Source: Micromonospora sp. C28SCA-DRY-2
Lineage (GTDB): Bacteria > Actinomycetota > Actinomycetes > Mycobacteriales > Micromonosporaceae
Reading direction: 5' to 3'
Assembly: GCF_030519475.1 (NCBI RefSeq)
Contig: NZ_JAUMKD010000002.1
Coordinates: 1,080,607-1,144,606, forward strand
Length of the DNA: 64,000 nucleotides
Part shown: piece by piece, positions 1-8,847 of the stretch
How positions within the stretch are numbered: the first letter of the stretch is position 1
Layout of the letters: each line of letters opens with the position of its first letter
Program-made: the position numbers and the translations under genes
The notes under the pieces: generated by a model
Told to the model about the DNA's origin: nothing
The model's input: only the letters and a program-made list of their open reading frames with translations
Databases searched by the model: none

Positions 1-65
1 AGGTAGACGCCGTCGACGATGGCGACCTCACCGATCCGCCAGGTCAGACCGCGGGTGGCGAGCAT
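1..65 (-). CDS. ABC transporter ATP-binding protein, 5' end only
   Basis: Reading the minus strand from an ATG at 65 gives MLATRGLTWRIGEVAIVDGV, which runs off the window. This is the usual opening strand of a LivG/LivF-type ABC ATPase (a short beta strand, then a line resembling 'G-x-x-A-V-D-G-V' just before the Walker A loop). It begins three bases after the stop codon of the substrate-binding protein gene, so the two are co-transcribed and probably translationally coupled. Walker and signature motifs lie outside the window, so the assignment rests on N-terminal resemblance plus operon context. Confidence 0.6.
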   Translation of the reverse strand, partial: MLATRGLTWRIGEVAIVDGVY

Positions 66-68
66 GGT

Positions 69-1274
69 TCAGCCCTTCATCGCCACGGCCGGCGGCGCGC
101 TCTCGTCGCCGGTGAGGCTCTTCTGCGCGGTGGCCGTGAAGGTGGTGCCGCTGCCGGTCAGCTTGGCCTGGAACATCGGCTGGAGCAGGGCGTGGTCCTC
201 GGCGCGGATGGTCATCTTGCCCTTCACGCCGTCGAAGCTCCAGCCCTCCAGCGCGGTGACCATCTTCTCGACGTCGTCGCCGCCCTCCTGCACGGCGCGG
301 ACGACCATCTGCGCGGCGGCGAAGCCGTCCGGGTGGAACAGGTCGAGGGTGCCGCCCGGGATCTTGGCCTTGGCGGCCTTGGTGGCCTCGTTGTCGGTGG
401 CCCCGTCGAAGTAGTGCGACAGGAACGAGATCTTGCTGCCGGCCGCGCCGAAGGTGGGCCAACTGGCGCGGATGTCCAGGCCGGTGACGACGGTGGTGGA
501 GGAGAGCACACCCTGCTGGTCGAGGGTCTGCCACATGGCCGGGGCGGTGGTGCCGGCCCAGGCGACGAAGAGCAGGTCCGGCTTGGCGGCCTTGATCTGG
601 CTGGCGAACGGGGTGAACTCGGTGGCGCTGGCCGGGGCCCGGACGCTGCTGACGGTCGCGCCGGCGCCGCCGATGACGGTCTTCACGGCCGCCTCGTTGG
701 CGTCGCCGAAGGCGCCGTCCTGGGCGAAGACCACGACCTTCTTGCCGGCCGGGTCGCCGATGAACGACTTGGCGGTCAGCACGTCCTGGTACGACTGCCG
801 CCCGGACCGGAAGGTGTACTTGTTCGCGCCGGTCACCGCGTCGGTCGCGGCCGGCCCGGAGATGAAGAGCACCTTGTTCTGCGCGGCGATCGGCGCGACC
901 TGGAGGGCCACCCCGGACGCCGTCGAACCCGCGATGATCTTGTGTCCCTTGCCGATCAGGTCCTTGGCCGCGGAGACCGCCTTCGCCGGGTCGCCGGCGT
1001 CGTCGACCTCGGTGATCTCGATGGACCGGTCGCCGACCTTGTTGGTGCCCTTGGTGGCGAAGTCGAGGCCGGCCTTGAACCCCTCGATGTACTGCTTGCC
1101 GTAGCTGGCCAGCGCTCCCGACTGGGAGTAGACCAGGCCAACCTTGACCGGGGCGGCGCTGTCGCCGCCACCGGAGGCGGTGTCCTGCGGGCTGCCACAG
1201 GCCGTGGCGGCGAGCGCCGCGGCCATCATCGTGGCGGTGGACAGGAACACCCGCCGCGTCGTCCGGACCGTCAT
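69..1274 (-). CDS. Branched-chain amino-acid-type ABC transporter substrate-binding lipoprotein
   Basis: A 401-aa extracytoplasmic binding protein of the Leu/Ile/Val-binding (periplasmic binding protein type I) family. The N-terminus has a twin arginine (RRVFL, about residues 6-10), a hydrophobic stretch and a cysteine in AATACGS that can serve as lipobox, so it is probably a lipid-anchored receptor. The mature part opens with VKVGLVYSQSGALASYGKQ, the typical start of this family, and continues through EVDDAGDPAKAVSAAKDLI. I start at the ATG at 1274, which has a GTGGAG ribosome-binding site, not at the upstream in-frame codon at 1346. The next gene downstream is an ABC ATPase, so this is the first visible gene of an import operon. 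The solute could be an amino acid, amide or urea; the sequence does not decide. Confidence 0.85.
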   Translation of the reverse strand: MTVRTTRRVFLSTATMMAAALAATACGSPQDTASGGGDSAAPVKVGLVYSQSGALASYGKQYIEGFKAGLDFATKGTNKVGDRSIEITEVDDAGDPAKAVSAAKDLIGKGHKIIAGSTASGVALQVAPIAAQNKVLFISGPAATDAVTGANKYTFRSGRQSYQDVLTAKSFIGDPAGKKVVVFAQDGAFGDANEAAVKTVIGGAGATVSSVRAPASATEFTPFASQIKAAKPDLLFVAWAGTTAPAMWQTLDQQGVLSSTTVVTGLDIRASWPTFGAAGSKISFLSHYFDGATDNEATKAAKAKIPGGTLDLFHPDGFAAAQMVVRAVQEGGDDVEKMVTALEGWSFDGVKGKMTIRAEDHALLQPMFQAKLTGSGTTFTATAQKSLTGDESAPPAVAMKG

Positions 1275-1980
1275 TGCGACTCCACGTGAGGACTCGGAGG
1301 GAAGGGAACTCGTTTGTCGGCTCACGCTAGAAGTGACGTCACGCACGGGCTATGTGGCCGAAACACACAAGTAACAGGGGTGGGATGGCCGACCGTAACA
1401 GCCTCCGACCTGCGACGGTGACGGCGTACCGGCGCGATGGGCGCGGCAGCCATGGCCGAAACCGGGCATGTGTCGCACCCCGCCACCGCCCCCCGCCGAA
1501 CGCGGTACGCCGCCGACCCGTCCCGCGGCCCGGCCGGTGGCCGACGCAGGACCGCCCACCACTTTCGGGTGCCCGCACGGCGACCTCGCGGGCACCCCGG
1601 CCCGCACTCGATAACGTCCTGTCGAGCTGCCCCTACAGACGGGGCATCCTCGGGCCACCCTGGTCCGGACCCGGCGAGGCAGCACGATCATGCTCGATCA
1701 ATGTTGTGGTGGCTTCCCACCGCACCCGAGGCCACTACAACAAGGAAACAGCGCGATCTTCGCGGGTGCCCCCGCCGCGCCGCCCAGACGGGACGCGCCG
1801 TCGGGAGTCCCAGGCGGGACGCTCCGGCGGGAGGCCCCCGGCGGGACACCCCCGGCAGGACGCCCCGACACCCCCGGCGGGACGCCCCGGCGGTGGTCCG
1901 GTGCGTGGGGCAGCTCGTAAGCGTCCCCGGGCACCTGTCGCCGCCGCGGGGATGGGCCAGCTCACGAACGGCTGGCCGGT
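1275..1980. other. Gene-free stretch upstream of two divergent operons
   Basis: About 700 bases between the divergent substrate-binding protein and SDR genes. I find no open frame with credible coding character. The stretch holds imperfect 13-bp GC-rich repeats (separate entry) and must contain the promoter of the leftward transporter operon, which I could not pinpoint. Confidence 0.5.
1787..1895. repeat. Degenerate 13-bp GC-rich tandem repeats
   Basis: Seven or so imperfect copies of a unit close to GGCGGGACGCCCC follow each other, drifting by one or two bases and occasionally lengthened. They can be read as polyproline/arginine in either strand, but no flanking gene uses those frames. Function unknown. 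Confidence 0.6.
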
Positions 1981-2010
1981 TGTCACGAATCGCCGCCCTG
2001 TCCGGTCGTA
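1981..2010 (+). promoter_or_regulatory. Candidate ECF41-type promoter upstream of the SDR gene
   Basis: TGTCACG at 1981-1987 and CGTA at 2007-2010 resemble the TGTCACA/CGTC -35 and -10 elements reported for promoters recognised by ECF41 sigma factors. An ECF41 sigma gene lies directly downstream of the SDR gene. The -10 differs by one base from the reported motif, so this is a candidate only. Confidence 0.4.
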
Positions 2011-2061
2011 GGTGCTTGACTGCGGCGTGAGGTGCCGCGGCAGGAAGGGAAGAGATCGATC

Positions 2062-2817
2062 ATGAAGATCGTCGTCATCGGCGGCAGCGGACTCATCGGC
2101 AGCAAGGTGGTGGCCATCCTGGAGGGGCAGGGCCACGAGGTGGTCGCCGCGTCCCCCAAGACCGGCGTCAACACCCTGACCGGTGAGGGCGTCAAGGAGG
2201 CGCTGGCCGGCGCGGACGTCGTCGTCGACGTGTCCAACTCGCCGTCGTTCGAGGACTCGGCGGTGCTGGACTTCTTCCAGACCTCCACCCGCACCCTCCT
2301 GGCCGCCGGGGCCGAGGCCGGCGTCGGCCACTACGTGGCCCTGTCCATCGTCAACTGCGACCGCATCCCGGACAGCGGCTACATGCGGGCGAAGGTCGCC
2401 CAGGAGAAGCTGGTGACCTCCGCCGACATCCCGTACTCGATCGTGCGGGCCACGCAGTTCATCGAGTTCGTCCCGGGCATCGTCGCGGCCGGGGCCGACG
2501 GGGACGCCGTCCACCTCTCCCCGGCGCTCATCCAGCCGATCGCGGCCGACGACGTCGCGGCGACGGTCGCCGAGGTCAGCCTCGGCGACCCGGTGAACGG
2601 CATCGTCGAGGTCGGCGGCCCGGAACAGTTCCGGCTCGACGAACTCGGCCGCGACACCCTGGCCGCCCAGGGGGAGGCCAAGGAGGTGGTCACCGACCCG
2701 GAGGCCCGGTACTTCGGCGCGCGGCTTCAGGAGCGCTCGCTGGTGACCTCCGACGGGGCGCGGAAGGGCACGACGACGGTGGCGCAGTGGCGCCAGCGGG
2801 CCGGCCAGCGGGCGTAA
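2062..2817 (+). CDS. NmrA-like SDR family NAD(P)-binding oxidoreductase
   Basis: A 251-aa atypical short-chain dehydrogenase/reductase. The N-terminal Rossmann motif GGSGLIG (residues 7-13) binds the dinucleotide, and a SDSGYMRAK-like segment near residue 113 holds the Tyr/Lys region, as in NmrA/YbjT-type epimerase-like proteins. The ATG at 2062 has the purine-rich site GGAAGGGAAGAG; the earlier in-frame codon at 2032 has no such support. The gene stops 73 bases before the ECF41 sigma gene. ECF41 sigma factors are known for controlling an adjacent 'COE' gene (carboxymuconolactone decarboxylase, oxidoreductase or epimerase), and this gene is the oxidoreductase/epimerase member. The substrate is unknown. 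Confidence 0.85.
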   Translation: MKIVVIGGSGLIGSKVVAILEGQGHEVVAASPKTGVNTLTGEGVKEALAGADVVVDVSNSPSFEDSAVLDFFQTSTRTLLAAGAEAGVGHYVALSIVNCDRIPDSGYMRAKVAQEKLVTSADIPYSIVRATQFIEFVPGIVAAGADGDAVHLSPALIQPIAADDVAATVAEVSLGDPVNGIVEVGGPEQFRLDELGRDTLAAQGEAKEVVTDPEARYFGARLQERSLVTSDGARKGTTTVAQWRQRAGQRA

Positions 2818-2890
2818 CCCCGCGGTGGTGCGCACGCGGTGGGCCCACCTCCCCGCGCCGGCCCACCGCGGCGCCCGCTACGTTGGGCGC

Positions 2891-3811
2891 ATGGTGAGCG
2901 GTCGGGCGGACGCCGACGGCGCCGCGCCCGCACCCGGACGCCCGGCCGTGACGGCGGACGACCTCACCGAGTTCCTCGCCATCCGCCCGCGCCTGTTCGG
3001 GATCGCCTACCGGATGCTGGCCAGCGTCACCGAGGCCGAGGACGTCGTGCAGGACGCCTGGCTGCGCTGGCAGGGGACGGACCGCCGGAAGGTCGACAAC
3101 CCGGCCGCCTTCCTGACCACCACGACCACCCGGCTGGCCGTCAACGCCGCCGGCTCGGCACGGGCCCGCCGCGAACGGTACGTGGGGCCGTGGCTGCCGG
3201 AGCCGGTGGACACCAGCGCGGACCCGACGCTCGGCGCCGAACGCGCGGAGGCGCTGGACGCCGCCGTCCTGCTCCTGCTGGAGCGGCTCACCCCGACCGA
3301 GCGCGCCGCGTACGTGCTGCGGGAGGCCTTCGACTACTCGCACCGCGAGATCGCCGGGGTCCTCGACACCACCGAGGCGAACGCGCGGCAGCTGGTCAGC
3401 CGGGCCCGCCGGCACCTCGCGACGCGACGGACCGCACCGGCGTCCCGGGCCGAGCGGCGGCGGCTGGTCGAGACGTTCGTCGCGGCGGCCCGGGACGGGG
3501 ACCTGGCCCGGCTGGAACGGCTGCTCGCCGAGGACGTGGTCGCCCGCTCGGACGGCGGCGGCCGGGTACCCGCCGCGCGCAAGGACGTCAGCGGGCCCGC
3601 CCGGGTCACCAACCTGCTGGACAACGTCTGGCGCAAGTACTGGCGTGCGTCGACCTTCCGGATCGTCGAGGCCAACGGCGAACCGGCGCTGCTGGTGGCG
3701 GACGCCGACGGCAGGCCGGAGGCCGTGGTCGCCCTGGACGCCACCGACCGGCGGATCTCCCAGCTGCTGATCATGGTCAATCCGGACAAGCTGCAGGGGT
3801 TCGCCGGCTGA
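2891..3811 (+). CDS. ECF41-family RNA polymerase sigma factor with SnoaL-like C-terminal domain
   Basis: A 306-aa extracytoplasmic-function sigma factor. Sigma region 2 is at about 20-85 (LFGIAYRMLASVTEAEDVVQDAWLRW) and region 4 at about 130-185 (TPTERAAYVLREAFDYSHREIA). The linker contains GPWLPEPV, and the long C-terminal extension contains SDGGGR and ends VNPDKLQGF. The WLPEPV linker, the DGGG motif and the NPDKL tail are hallmarks of ECF41, whose fused SnoaL-like domain replaces a separate anti-sigma factor. The start at 2891 is chosen because upstream in-frame sequence reads through GC-rich leader with no family resemblance. It sits immediately after its likely target, the SDR gene, and the two may share an autoregulated promoter. 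Confidence 0.9.
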   Translation: MVSGRADADGAAPAPGRPAVTADDLTEFLAIRPRLFGIAYRMLASVTEAEDVVQDAWLRWQGTDRRKVDNPAAFLTTTTTRLAVNAAGSARARRERYVGPWLPEPVDTSADPTLGAERAEALDAAVLLLLERLTPTERAAYVLREAFDYSHREIAGVLDTTEANARQLVSRARRHLATRRTAPASRAERRRLVETFVAAARDGDLARLERLLAEDVVARSDGGGRVPAARKDVSGPARVTNLLDNVWRKYWRASTFRIVEANGEPALLVADADGRPEAVVALDATDRRISQLLIMVNPDKLQGFAG

Positions 3812-3817
3812 GCACGG

Positions 3818-3854
3818 CGCCGGCCCGCCACCGTGGCACGGTGACGGGCCGGCG
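3818..3854. terminator. Bidirectional hairpin between convergent genes
   Basis: A 16-bp stem with one mismatch (3818-3833 with 3839-3854) and a five-base loop lies between the ends of the sigma factor and GDPD genes. No U-tract follows, which is normal for high-GC actinobacterial terminators. Confidence 0.75.
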
Positions 3855-3865
3855 GGCGGTCCGGG

Positions 3866-4984
3866 TCAGCGCTGGCCGAGTCCGGCGCGGGCGGCGACGG
3901 CGGTGTCCGGGTGGTCGGCGAAGACCCCGTCCAGGCCCAGGCCGAGGAAGAGTTCGTACTCGGCCTGGATGTCGCCCCGGGCGTTCGGGTCGGTGCCGAT
4001 CCGGAAGTCCGCCGGCAGGAACTGGTTCTCGGCGCGGAACGTCCAGGCGTGCACCACCAGCCGTTCCCGGTGCGCGTCCCGGACCAGGGTGGTCGGGGCG
4101 AGCAGCTTCCCGGCGGCGTCGCGCGGCACGATCAGGTTCTTGTTCGCCCCGACGCCGTCGGCGTACCGGGCGATCCACGCCAGGCCGGCCGGCTTCGCCA
4201 GGTCCTGGTAGGTGCGGGTGTCACCGGCGACGGTGAAGTCGTACGGGCGGCCGCTGGCGTCGAGCAGCTGGGCGAGCCGGACGTCGATCATCCGGTCCAG
4301 CTTGCGCAGGTTGGCGGTCTCGAAGGACTGCACGATCACCGGCGAGTTCTTCCGGGTCAGCCGGTTCGCCCGGAGCACCCGCACCAGCGGCTCCTCCAGC
4401 GGCAGCCCGATCGAGGCGAAGTAGCTGGGGTGCTTGGTCTCCGGGTAGACGCCGATGGTGCGGCCCCGTGCCCGCCCCTCGGTTCGGGCGAGGTCGATGA
4501 CCTCCTGGAGCGTGGGCACCTCGAACCGGCCGTCGAAGGCGGTGTTGGCCACCCGTACCTGCGGCAGCCGCTCCTTGGCCCGCAGCGTCTTCAGCTCGGC
4601 GAGGGTGAAGTCCTCGGTGAACCAGCCGGTCACCCGGGTGCCGTCGATGGTCTTCGTGGTCCGGCGGGCGGCGAACTCCGGGCGGGCGGCCACGTCGGTG
4701 GTACCCGAGATCTCGTTCTCGTGCCGGGCCACCAGCACCCCGTCCGAGGTGGAGACCAGGTCCGGCTCGATGAAGTCGGCGCCCTGCCGGATGGCCAGCC
4801 GGTACGCCTCCAGGGTGTGCTCGGGCCGGTAGCCGCTGGCCCCGCGGTGGGCGATCACCAGCGGGCGGCCGCCGGCCTTCTCGCTGCCCGTCGCCGGACC
4901 GGCCGCCGCGCCGGTGGTGGGCACGGCCACCACGGCCGCGAGCAGGGCGCCGGCCAGGCCGAGGGCGGAAAGGGTACGTCGCAA
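3866..4984 (-). CDS. Secreted glycerophosphodiester phosphodiesterase
   Basis: A 372-aa GDPD-family enzyme, which hydrolyses glycerophosphodiesters to glycerol 3-phosphate and an alcohol. Residues 1-27 form a Sec signal peptide (MRRTLSALGLAGALLAAVVA, then an Ala-rich cleavage region). The GDPD domain begins at PLVIAHRGASGYRPEHT with the conserved HRG and PE(N/H)T pair, followed by the metal-binding EPDL and the H in ARHENEI. The later GVYPETKHP and the C-terminal GVFADHPD are also typical. It is monocistronic and convergent with the sigma factor gene. The likely role is scavenging phosphate and glycerol from phospholipid head groups or teichoic-acid-like polymers outside the cell. Confidence 0.9.
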   Translation of the reverse strand: MRRTLSALGLAGALLAAVVAVPTTGAAAGPATGSEKAGGRPLVIAHRGASGYRPEHTLEAYRLAIRQGADFIEPDLVSTSDGVLVARHENEISGTTDVAARPEFAARRTTKTIDGTRVTGWFTEDFTLAELKTLRAKERLPQVRVANTAFDGRFEVPTLQEVIDLARTEGRARGRTIGVYPETKHPSYFASIGLPLEEPLVRVLRANRLTRKNSPVIVQSFETANLRKLDRMIDVRLAQLLDASGRPYDFTVAGDTRTYQDLAKPAGLAWIARYADGVGANKNLIVPRDAAGKLLAPTTLVRDAHRERLVVHAWTFRAENQFLPADFRIGTDPNARGDIQAEYELFLGLGLDGVFADHPDTAVAARAGLGQR

Positions 4985-5127
4985 CGCCGTCTCCTGTCGT
5001 CGTCGAGGAACGCCCTCAGCAGACCCGTCCGGGTTGTCCGGCAGTTGGTCGACGACTGGCCGACAGGTGAACCCTCCGGGATACCGGTTTCGACACCCCG
5101 ATCCGGGCGGAACAGGAAGATTGTCTG

Positions 5128-6462
5128 GTGCGCCGGTTTCTTCGTCACCCCGTACGGCTGGTGCCGTTCGGTTTCCTGGCGACGATCCTGCTCGGCACCG
5201 GCCTGCTGATGCTGCCCTGGGCGACCACCGAGCACCGGTACACCCCGTTCATGACCGCGCTGTTCACCGCGACCTCGGCGGTGTCGGTGACCGGCATGGC
5301 GGTGGTCGACACCCCGAACTACTGGACCGAGTTCGGCCTCGTGATGATCACCGTGCTGACCCAGGTCGGCGGGATCGGCATCGTCACCGGGGCCACCCTG
5401 GTCATCCTGGTGGTGGCCCGGCGCCTCGGGCTGCGCAACCGGCTGCTGGTGCAGGCCGAGACCCAGGAGTTCGGGTTCGGCGACGTCCGCCGGCTGCTCA
5501 TGCGCATCGCCGCCACCTCGCTGATCTGCGAGGCGGTGATCGCGACGATCCTCACCGTCCGGCTCGCGGTCAGCTACGACTACCCGCTGGGCCGGGCGCT
5601 CTGGCACGGCGTCTTCCACGCCGTGCAGGGCTTCAACAACGGCGGGTTCGCGCTCTACTCCGACAACCTGGTCGGGTTCGCCACCGACGCCTGGGTCACC
5701 CTGCCGCTGGCCGTCGGCGCGATCATCGGCGGGCTCGGTTTCCCCGCGCTGTTCGAGGCGGTCCGGGAGTGGCGCGAACCGGACCGCTGGGCGGTGGGCA
5801 CCAAGCTGACCGTCTGGGGCAGCCTGGTGCTGCTCCTGGTCGGCTTCCTCGCCCTGCTCGTGGTGGAGTGGGGCAACCCGCGCACCCTGGGCCCGTTCAG
5901 CTGGCCGGACAAGCTGCTCGCGGCGTTCACCCAGGACGCGTTCGTCCGCACCGGCGGGTTCAACGTGGTCGACACCAGCGGCCTCGGCGAGGAGACGTAC
6001 CCCACCCTCGTCGCGCTGATGTTCATCGGCGGGGGCAGCGCCAGCACCGCCGGCGGGATCAAGGTGACCACGTTTTTCCTGCTCGCGTTCGTGATCTGGG
6101 CGGAGCTGCGCGGCGAGCCGGACGTGACGATCGGGCACCGCCGGGTGGCCACCGCCAGCCAGCGGCAGGCGATCACCGTGGCGCTGATCAGCGTCGCGCT
6201 GGTGGTGGTCGGCACGGTGGGGCTGATCGTGATCACCGAGGGGGTCCCGTTCTACGCCGCGCTGTTCGAGGTGACCTCGGCGTTCACCACCACCGGGCTC
6301 TCCGTCGGCGTCGCCCCCACGCTGCCGGAGAGCGGCCAGCTCGCCCTCATCGCCCTGATGTACATCGGCCGCGTCGGGCCGCTCACCCTCGGGTCGGCGA
6401 TCGCCCTGAACACCCGGCGACGGCTCTACCGCTACCCGGAGGAGCAACCCATTGTCGGCTGA
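5128..6462 (+). CDS. TrkH/KtrB-family potassium uptake channel subunit
   Basis: A 444-aa polytopic membrane protein. Four P-loop-like repeats typical of TrkH/KtrB are visible, including TSAVSVTGMAVV early and TSAFTTTGLSVG near residue 385, with membrane segments throughout. It forms the K+-conducting pore that works with a cytoplasmic RCK regulator. A GTG start at 5128 is used. Its stop overlaps the next gene (TrkA) by 11 bases, so pore and gating ring are translationally coupled. Confidence 0.92.
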   Translation: MRRFLRHPVRLVPFGFLATILLGTGLLMLPWATTEHRYTPFMTALFTATSAVSVTGMAVVDTPNYWTEFGLVMITVLTQVGGIGIVTGATLVILVVARRLGLRNRLLVQAETQEFGFGDVRRLLMRIAATSLICEAVIATILTVRLAVSYDYPLGRALWHGVFHAVQGFNNGGFALYSDNLVGFATDAWVTLPLAVGAIIGGLGFPALFEAVREWREPDRWAVGTKLTVWGSLVLLLVGFLALLVVEWGNPRTLGPFSWPDKLLAAFTQDAFVRTGGFNVVDTSGLGEETYPTLVALMFIGGGSASTAGGIKVTTFFLLAFVIWAELRGEPDVTIGHRRVATASQRQAITVALISVALVVVGTVGLIVITEGVPFYAALFEVTSAFTTTGLSVGVAPTLPESGQLALIALMYIGRVGPLTLGSAIALNTRRRLYRYPEEQPIVG

Positions 6463-7120
6463 CCGCAGCAACGACGGCGGCATCCTGGTGATCGGGCTGG
6501 GCCGGTTCGGCGGCTACCTGGCCGAGTCGCTGACCCAGCTCGGCCACGAGGTGCTCGCCGTCGACCGCAATCCCGATCTCGTGCAGCGCTGGTCCGACCA
6601 GCTCGACCGGGTGGTGCAGGCCGACGCCACCGAGGAGGACGCGCTGCGCCAGCTCGGCGCGTCCGACTTCCAGAGCGCGGTGGTCGCCATCGGCGCCTCG
6701 GTCGAGGCGAGCGTGCTCGCCGTGCTGGCCCTGGTGGAACTCGGCGGGCCGCAGGTGTGGGCCCGGGCCACGTCCACCAAGCACGCCAAGATCCTGGCCT
6801 CGGTGGGCGCGCACCACGTGATCTTCCCGGAGGCGGAGACCGGTGAGCGGGTGGCCCACCTGATCGTCAGCAAGATGCTCAACTTCATCGAGTTCGGCGA
6901 GGACTTCGCCATCGCCAAGGTACGCGCGCCGGAGAGCCTCGCCGGCCGGTCACTGGCCGAGGTCCGGCCGGCCGAGCGGCACGGGGTACGCGTGGTCGGG
7001 GTGCAACTGCCGGGCGAGCGGTTCCACTACGCCACCGACGACACCGTGGTGCTGCCGGGCAGCACGCTGATCGTCGAGGGAAGCATCGATCAGGTGCAGC
7101 GCTTCGCCGCGCTGACCTGA
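6452..7120 (+). CDS. TrkA/KtrA-family RCK subunit gating potassium uptake
   Basis: A 222-aa cytoplasmic regulator. The N-terminal Rossmann (TrkA-N/RCK) domain carries ILVIGLGRFGGYLAE with the GxGxxG nucleotide-binding loop and the acidic end of strand 2 (AVDRN). The C-terminal TrkA-C domain covers about 140-222 (EDFAIAKVRAPESLAGRSL onward). The start is a TTG at 6452 preceded by GGAGGAG at ideal distance, inside the end of the pore gene. NAD(H)/ATP/ADP binding to this ring opens or closes the TrkH pore in homologues. Confidence 0.9.
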   Translation: MSADRSNDGGILVIGLGRFGGYLAESLTQLGHEVLAVDRNPDLVQRWSDQLDRVVQADATEEDALRQLGASDFQSAVVAIGASVEASVLAVLALVELGGPQVWARATSTKHAKILASVGAHHVIFPEAETGERVAHLIVSKMLNFIEFGEDFAIAKVRAPESLAGRSLAEVRPAERHGVRVVGVQLPGERFHYATDDTVVLPGSTLIVEGSIDQVQRFAALT

Positions 7121-7156
7121 GTCACCTACCCTTGCCGCCCTCCCCCTTGCCCTTGC

Positions 7157-8776
7157 CTAGTTTCGCCCTTTTCCCGGACCACCGCCCGCTCCCTTGCCCT
7201 TGCCCTTGCCCGCACCGCGGTCGTCGGTCTTCGCCGTGCTGCCGCCGCCGGTCCTGGTGCTGGTGACCTTCTTCTTCGGCGGGGCCTTGGTCGCCGCGGG
7301 CTTGGGGGCCGTGCTGGGCACCGCACCGGCCACACCGGACACCCGCACCCCGCAGGTCTCCTCGCCGATGCGGAACTCCACCGGCAGCGGGTTCGCCCCG
7401 GTGTGCCGGCCGGTCAGGGTGAGCTTCTCGGCCGCACCGGGCGCCAGCGCGGTCCGCTGCGGCGCCGGCCGCACGGTCACCGTGCTGCCCTGCTGGCTCA
7501 CCGGCGCGGGCACCGCCTTCGTCACGGTCTGCTGGCCGGGGAAGGTGAAGCTCATCGTCCAGTCCCGCAGTTCCCGGTCACCGGTGTTGGTGAGGGTCAA
7601 CTCGGCGGTGAAGTCCTTGCCGGTGTCGGCGCGCAGCGCGTACGCCACCTGGCAGGAGGCGGGCTTCTCCACCCCCATCCGGGCCGGCGTGGGCTCCTCG
7701 ACGCCGCCGCTGGCCGGGCTGCGCGAGGTCAGCCCCCACAGCGACGCGGTCACCGCGACCAGGCCGGCGGCGGCCACCCCGGCCTCCACCCGCCGGCGCC
7801 GGGCCACCGCCCGGCGGTTGCGGGTACGCGAGAACGGCAGCGCGTCGGTCGCCGCCGACCAGGGCAGGATGGTGGTGCCGGCGCTGGCCAGCGCGGCCGG
7901 GTCGGCCGGCGCGGCCGCCGGGGAGACCGGCACCGCCGGGATCATGCCGGCCGCCTCGGCGAGGGTGGCGGCCACCTCGGCGGTGGCCGGCCGGTCCTCC
8001 GGGCGCTTGGCCAGGCAGCGGCGCACCAGGTCGGCCACCTCGTCGGCCAGCCCCGGCACCGGCGGCATCGGCTCGGGGTCGTTGTACATGTGCGCGCGCA
8101 GCATCTCGGTGGTGGTGCTGGCCTGCCAGGGCAGCCGGCCGGTGAGCATCCGGTAGAGCAGCAGGCCGACCGCGTACACGTCGGTGGCCGGCGAGACCTG
8201 GCCGTTGTCCAGCCGCTCCGGCGCCAGGTACGCGGGCGTGCCGAGCAGCGCCCCGTCCGGACCCTTCTCGCTCTCCCCGACCAGCGCCGAGATGCCGAAG
8301 TCGACCACCTTCACCCCGGTGGGGGTCAGCATCACGTTGCCCGGGGTCACGTCGCGGTGCACCACCCCGCGGGCGTGCGCGGTGGCCAGTGCCGAGGCGA
8401 CCTCGGCGCCGATCGTCACCGCCTCCCGCCAGGGCAGCTGCCCGCCGCGGCGCAGCCGGCCGCTCAGCGACTCCCCGTCGATCAGCTCCATCACCACGTA
8501 CGGCACGGTGAGCCCGACCTGCTCGGACTCGCCGTAGTCGTACACGTTGGTGATGTTGGGGTGGCAGAGCCGCGCGGCGGCCTGCGCCTCGATCCGGATC
8601 CGGTGCCGGAACGCGCGGTCGCTGGCGAGCCGGGAGGCGAGCACCTTGACCGCCACCTGCCGGCCGAGCACCTCGTCGTAGCCGCGCCAGACCACTGACA
8701 TGCCACCCGCGCCGAGCTGCTCGATCAGCCGGTACCGCTCACCGAGCAGTTGCGCGCCCTTCTGGACCCCACCCAT
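7157..8776 (-). CDS. Membrane Ser/Thr protein kinase with extracellular CBM2-like domain
   Basis: A 539-aa PknB-like kinase. The N-terminal kinase domain (about 13-275) has the glycine loop LGAGGMSVV, catalytic lysine in VAVKVL, catalytic loop HRDVTPGN, DFG in VVDFGIS and APE in LAPERL. The catalytic loop has Thr where HRDxKPxN kinases have Lys. One transmembrane helix lies near 335-355, after a basic segment (RRAVARRRR). Outside, residues about 375-485 form a beta-sandwich with the spacing of a family 2 carbohydrate-binding module (LTNTGDRELRDWTMSFTFPG, paired cysteines), followed by a Lys/Gly/Ser/Thr-rich tail. The architecture suggests a sensor of cell-wall or external polysaccharide; that ligand is inference. 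Confidence 0.88.
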   Translation of the reverse strand: MGGVQKGAQLLGERYRLIEQLGAGGMSVVWRGYDEVLGRQVAVKVLASRLASDRAFRHRIRIEAQAAARLCHPNITNVYDYGESEQVGLTVPYVVMELIDGESLSGRLRRGGQLPWREAVTIGAEVASALATAHARGVVHRDVTPGNVMLTPTGVKVVDFGISALVGESEKGPDGALLGTPAYLAPERLDNGQVSPATDVYAVGLLLYRMLTGRLPWQASTTTEMLRAHMYNDPEPMPPVPGLADEVADLVRRCLAKRPEDRPATAEVAATLAEAAGMIPAVPVSPAAAPADPAALASAGTTILPWSAATDALPFSRTRNRRAVARRRRVEAGVAAAGLVAVTASLWGLTSRSPASGGVEEPTPARMGVEKPASCQVAYALRADTGKDFTAELTLTNTGDRELRDWTMSFTFPGQQTVTKAVPAPVSQQGSTVTVRPAPQRTALAPGAAEKLTLTGRHTGANPLPVEFRIGEETCGVRVSGVAGAVPSTAPKPAATKAPPKKKVTSTRTGGGSTAKTDDRGAGKGKGKGAGGGPGKGRN

Positions 8777-8847
8777 GGTCAGCGTTGTTGCCCCGGCGGG
8801 CCCGGACTACACCTCCACGGTCGGAATCGGTCAGTGATGTCACCCGT

